Shown here: in pieces, positions 4,135 through 5,629 of the stretch | How positions within the stretch are numbered: the stretch's first letter is position 1 | Layout: each line of letters opens with the position of its first letter | NCBI GenBank assembly: GCA_964412395.1 | Contig: CAYPOY010000338.1 | Location: 1 to 5,629, forward strand | Length of the DNA: 5,629 nt | Direction of reading: 5' to 3' | From: CAYPOY01 sp964412395 | GTDB lineage: Bacteria > Chloroflexota > Anaerolineae > B4-G1 | Made by a program: the position numbers and the translations under genes | Notes under the pieces: generated by a model | Told to the model about the DNA's origin: nothing | Databases searched by the model: none | The model's input: the letters and a program-made list of their open reading frames with translations, nothing else

Positions 4135-5629
4135 ATGCAACAATTCGTCATCTACGCTCGTAAATCAACAGAATCAGAAGATCGGCAAGTGCTGTCGATA
4201 GATTCGCAGATCAAAGAACTCCAAGCCGTCGCGTCACGTTTCGGCCACAATGACGTTGCGGTTTACAAAGAATCCATGACGGCCAAGGCACCCGGCCGTC
4301 CCGTATTCAATAAGCTCATGGAGCAAGTAGAGGCTGGGAAAATTAGCGGCATCCTGTGTTGGAAACTCGACCGTCTAGCTCGCAATCCGGTGGACGGCGG
4401 GCGGATCATTTGGGGCATAAAAAACAACGGTCTATCCATCATCACTCCCAGCCAAACGTACTCCCGCGACGAAGACAATACGATTCTCATGTACGTTGAA
4501 TTCGGCATGGCGCAAAAATACATTGACGACCTTGGGAAGAACGTCAAACGAGGTAATCGCACAAAACTGGAAATGGGCTGGCTCCCCGGTTCCGCGCCGC
4601 TTGGATATCTGAATAAAATTGACGATCATACCGTTATCCCCGACCCGGAGCGGTTCGATCACGTAAGGAGCATGTGGGATATGGCATTGAGCGGCGCATA
4701 CTCCATTGAGCAGATACGCCGTAAAGCGAATGATGAATGGGGATTCCGTACAAAAAGGACGAAACGACAAGGCGGACTCCCGCTCTCAAAAAGCGTCATG
4801 TATAAACTCTTTCGCAGTCCGTTCTATTACGGCGTGATCGAACGAACGATTGACGGGGAGCTTCGCCGGTATCACGGAGCGCATAAGCCAATGATAACGG
4901 AACAGGAATTTTTGACCGTTCAGAAAAATTTAGGCAATCCCGTCCCAAAGCCTAAAAAGAAAGCGTTTCCATACACCGGCCTGATGCGTTGCGGGGAGTG
5001 CGGATCGGCAATTACGGCGGAGGAGAAGGTAAAGCAGAACGGAAAAACCTATACCTACTATCGCTGCACCAAGAGGTGCGGAAATAAGCAGTGCGGGCAG
5101 AAACCGCTCACGGCTCAGACATTAGAGAGCCAATTTTTTCCCGTTCTTGAATCAATCTCTATTCCGACGCCCTTTGCTGACTGGGCGATCCGCTGGCTTC
5201 GCGTGTTGCATCAGGATGAAACCAAGGAACGCGCAAACGCCCGTCTGAATCTTCAAAAGACGTATAACGGGATTCAGGCAAAGCTCGACAAGCTCACGGA
5301 CTTACGCCTTGCCGATCTACTCACAAACGAGGAATACAGGCAGCAAAAAGAGCGCGTGGCCGAAGAACAGCGCGGAATCAAGGAGCGGCTCGACGATTCC
5401 GAACAGCAGGCGGACAACTGGCGCGAGCGCGTGGAGAATGTCATTGATTTTGCGGCGCACGCCCGCGAGTGGTTTGAACAAGGTGATTTTCAAACCAAAC
5501 GCTCCGTTGTGTTGTCCCTTGGATCGAACTATACGCTGAAAGACGGAATCGTGCGCATGGATATGGAAAAAGTATGGTCTGCCTTTTCTAACGCCGCTCC
5601 TCGCATTAAAAAAGATATTCGCGCGTTAG
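4135..5629 (+). CDS. Large serine recombinase / integrase (3' end outside window)
   Basis: ATG at 4135 opens a frame of 498 codons that is still open at the edge. The final bases spell TAG, but the codon is TTA followed by G, so the stop lies beyond. The resolvase domain (about 1-135) has Y-A-R-K-S with catalytic Ser11 and Arg9, S-I-D-S-Q at 21-25, GRP at 54-56 and D-R-L-A-R at 79-83. The recombinase domain (about 150-265) has P-L-G-Y at 155-158, R-S-P-F-Y-Y-G at 227-233 and H-K-P-M-I at 250-254. A zinc ribbon has C286-x2-C289 and Cys311, with Cys315 or Cys320 as fourth ligand. Residues 360-435 look like the coiled coil that controls synapsis in this family. It would integrate and excise the element at short att sites in the cytoplasm. 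All key residues are intact, so it looks active. Confidence 0.95.
   Translation, partial: MQQFVIYARKSTESEDRQVLSIDSQIKELQAVASRFGHNDVAVYKESMTAKAPGRPVFNKLMEQVEAGKISGILCWKLDRLARNPVDGGRIIWGIKNNGLSIITPSQTYSRDEDNTILMYVEFGMAQKYIDDLGKNVKRGNRTKLEMGWLPGSAPLGYLNKIDDHTVIPDPERFDHVRSMWDMALSGAYSIEQIRRKANDEWGFRTKRTKRQGGLPLSKSVMYKLFRSPFYYGVIERTIDGELRRYHGAHKPMITEQEFLTVQKNLGNPVPKPKKKAFPYTGLMRCGECGSAITAEEKVKQNGKTYTYYRCTKRCGNKQCGQKPLTAQTLESQFFPVLESISIPTPFADWAIRWLRVLHQDETKERANARLNLQKTYNGIQAKLDKLTDLRLADLLTNEEYRQQKERVAEEQRGIKERLDDSEQQADNWRERVENVIDFAAHAREWFEQGDFQTKRSVVLSLGSNYTLKDGIVRMDMEKVWSAFSNAAPRIKKDIRAL

Noticed and set aside
4263..4770. Minus-strand ORFs of 99 and 112 codons
   Set aside because: They are antisense to the catalytic and recombinase domains of the serine recombinase, whose motifs are intact.
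5309..5539. 76-codon plus-strand ORF
   Set aside because: It is a frame-shifted reading of the recombinase coiled coil and has no start signal.
5627..5629. TAG at the window's end as stop of the recombinase
   Set aside because: From ATG 4135 the last full codon is TTA at 5626-5628, so this TAG is out of frame and the gene is still open.

Overview
The window looks like a piece of a Patescibacteria (Candidate Phyla Radiation, Parcubacteria-like) genome. The main reason is the leftmost gene, which carries two copies of a GEAWY...YYMRDG...LGLGIT module that I know from surface proteins of that group. The small-protein / ATPase / serine-recombinase cluster on the right agrees with this. TGA is used as a stop codon at two genes and coding is otherwise standard, so a TGA-recoded lineage is unlikely. 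The assignment is inference from protein style; no rRNA or other marker gene is present.

Layout. (1) Positions 1-1378, minus strand: a secreted or surface-anchored modular protein, cut by the window's left edge. It has a signal peptide, a 19-residue tandem repeat array, a Tyr-rich linker, three four-cysteine EGF-like modules and two GEAWY modules. (2) Positions 1379-2095: 717 bases without a convincing protein gene but full of RNA-like structure. A good sigma70-type promoter on the minus strand (1559-1587) would give the surface-protein gene a leader of about 175 nt with three GAAA-capped hairpins, one long hairpin and a competing pseudoknot. An overlapping promoter on the plus strand (1578-1606) would start a transcript of about 430 nt that ends at an intrinsic terminator (1976-2040) and has several long helices. 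I recognise neither RNA. (3) Positions 2096-5629, plus strand: a colinear mobile-element module. It consists of a 54-residue small protein, a 440-residue P-loop ATPase with a C-terminal winged helix, an 87-residue unknown protein, a 110-base nested inverted repeat that overlaps a possible 44-codon ORF, and a large serine recombinase that is still open at the right edge.

How the parts may work together. The recombinase would integrate and excise the element, and the ATPase (AAA+-like, possibly a replicative or DNA-processing factor) would handle its DNA. The two small proteins are probably accessory or regulatory. A motif close to GCCRCTGTGTATCT recurs in front of the small protein, the ATPase and the 87-residue gene, which suggests shared regulation. 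Most starts lack a Shine-Dalgarno sequence; the one strong GGAGG precedes the 44-codon ORF. The best candidates for undescribed biology are the two structured RNAs transcribed divergently from 1552-1613 and the structured region in front of the recombinase.
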